Assembly (NCBI GenBank): GCA_020723255.1
Contig: DYJH01000006.1
Location: 1 to 43,232, forward strand
DNA: 43,232 nt
Direction: 5' to 3'
From: Desulfonema limicola
Lineage (GTDB): Bacteria; Desulfobacterota; Desulfobacteria; Desulfobacterales; RPRI01
The translations under genes and the position numbers were made by a program. The notes below the pieces were generated by a model. That model saw nothing but the letters and a program-made list of their open reading frames with translations, made no database searches and was not told the origin of the DNA. Shown here in pieces: positions 42,852 to 43,232 of the stretch. Positions within the stretch are counted from its first letter, which is position 1. Each line of letters opens with the position of its first letter.

Positions 42852-43232
42852 AGGCTGTTACAGAATTAAATAGTCCAAAATTCCCTCATGGCCTGAATAT
42901 ATAAAATTTCAGAAACCTTTCCTGTCTTTCCCTCTCACCGGCACTTGAAATATTATTAAGGCTGAAAGATTCGATATGGCAAATGGTTTTACACGCTAAA
43001 AACCTGGCGCTACAGAAAATGTCGCTTTTTTATGGCATAACTGGCGGCCTGGGTCTTATGCCAGGCATGTATTAAGGCTAACGGCATGTTTGTCGCAACA
43101 GGTCGCTATCTTTTTTATATTATGTGCAATACACATCAGGCCAAATTCTCCTTTTACCTTTGCGATACCTCGTACTAAAAATTGCCTGAAGGCCAGATTG
43201 AACTTTATATTTCCAAAAACCGGCTCAACCGT
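42852..43232 (-). mobile_element. 3' end of an IS1182-type insertion sequence (partial)
   Basis: The transposase tail at 43056-43232 and the non-coding stretch after it form the end of an insertion sequence cut by the window edge. The edge AGGCTGTTACAGAATT at 42852 is proposed as the terminal inverted repeat because GGCTGTT starts are common in this family; the other end is outside the window, so the boundary is a guess. Confidence 0.4.
43056..43232 (-). CDS. IS1182-family transposase, C-terminal fragment (partial at window edge)
   Basis: The minus strand from base 43232 reads TVEPVFGNIKFNLAFRQFLV, then RGIAKVKGEFGLMCIAHNIK and KIATCCDKHAVSLNTCLA before a stop at 43056. The VEPVFG-IK...RG--KV-GEF-L---AHN-KK pattern is the final part of the DDE domain of IS1182-type transposases, including the catalytic Glu. 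The ORF track does not list it because it is open at the edge. An eight-base stem TGGCATAA/TTATGCCA overlaps its stop codon. Whether the rest of the element is intact cannot be seen. Confidence 0.8.
   Translation of the reverse strand, partial: TVEPVFGNIKFNLAFRQFLVRGIAKVKGEFGLMCIAHNIKKIATCCDKHAVSLNTCLA

Noticed and set aside
1-43232. CRISPR array, tRNA, rRNA and riboswitches
   Set aside because: I saw no regularly spaced identical repeats, no cloverleaf or CCA-type sequence and no known riboswitch core; tRNAscan, Rfam and CRISPR searches would settle it.

Overview
The window looks like a chromosomal segment of a Gram-negative, outer-membrane bacterium, most plausibly a Desulfobacterota (delta-proteobacterial) lineage. 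That placement is an inference from gene content: OmpA-type barrels with calcium-binding repeats, two secretins, the ispF-cysS pairing, many signalling genes and repeat families. No rRNA or tRNA is present to test it.

Left part (1-9.5 kb, all on the minus strand): a housekeeping run ispF-cysS-uvrB-uvrC is flanked by two related outer-membrane barrel proteins, one cut by the window edge and one shortened. Before it lie two small STAS-like paralogs separated by an unknown protein, a small cysteine-rich protein and an Hsp20 chaperone. Next (9.9-14.4 kb, minus) come four signalling genes forming two histidine kinase/response regulator pairs, then a Phd/RelE-type toxin-antitoxin pair (14.5-15.1 kb).

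Centre (15.3-28.4 kb): a SAM-dependent methyltransferase gene is followed by a first pilus-type machine (cluster A). On the plus strand it has a PilM/PilN-like fusion, PilO-like and PilP-like proteins, an MshL-type lipoprotein secretin and two prepilins. Converging on these from the right are minus-strand genes in MSHA order M-N-E-G. The cluster A assembly ATPase is the most striking gene here: its whole N-terminal half (MshEN plus N2 domains) is present twice in tandem, gapless at an offset of 267 residues, and the second copy begins with what looks like an old start codon.

Right of centre (28.7-40.8 kb, plus strand, visibly richer in G+C): a second complete machine (cluster B) in the order PilM-PilN fusion, PilO, PilP, PilQ, ExeA/MshM-like ATPase, PilB, PilC, pilin. 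It is followed by a large membrane protein with GT-C-like and TPR parts that could glycosylate the pilin. The cluster B pilC is broken by a +1 shift at a run of four G.

Right end (40.76-43.2 kb): the tail of an RHS-type polymorphic toxin begins immediately behind the stop codon of the TPR gene and is followed by a small two-helix membrane protein that could be its immunity partner. An XRE-antitoxin-PIN operon and the 3' end of an IS1182-type transposase complete this accessory stretch. No prepilin peptidase and no PilT-like retraction ATPase is in the window, so both machines would need these from elsewhere.
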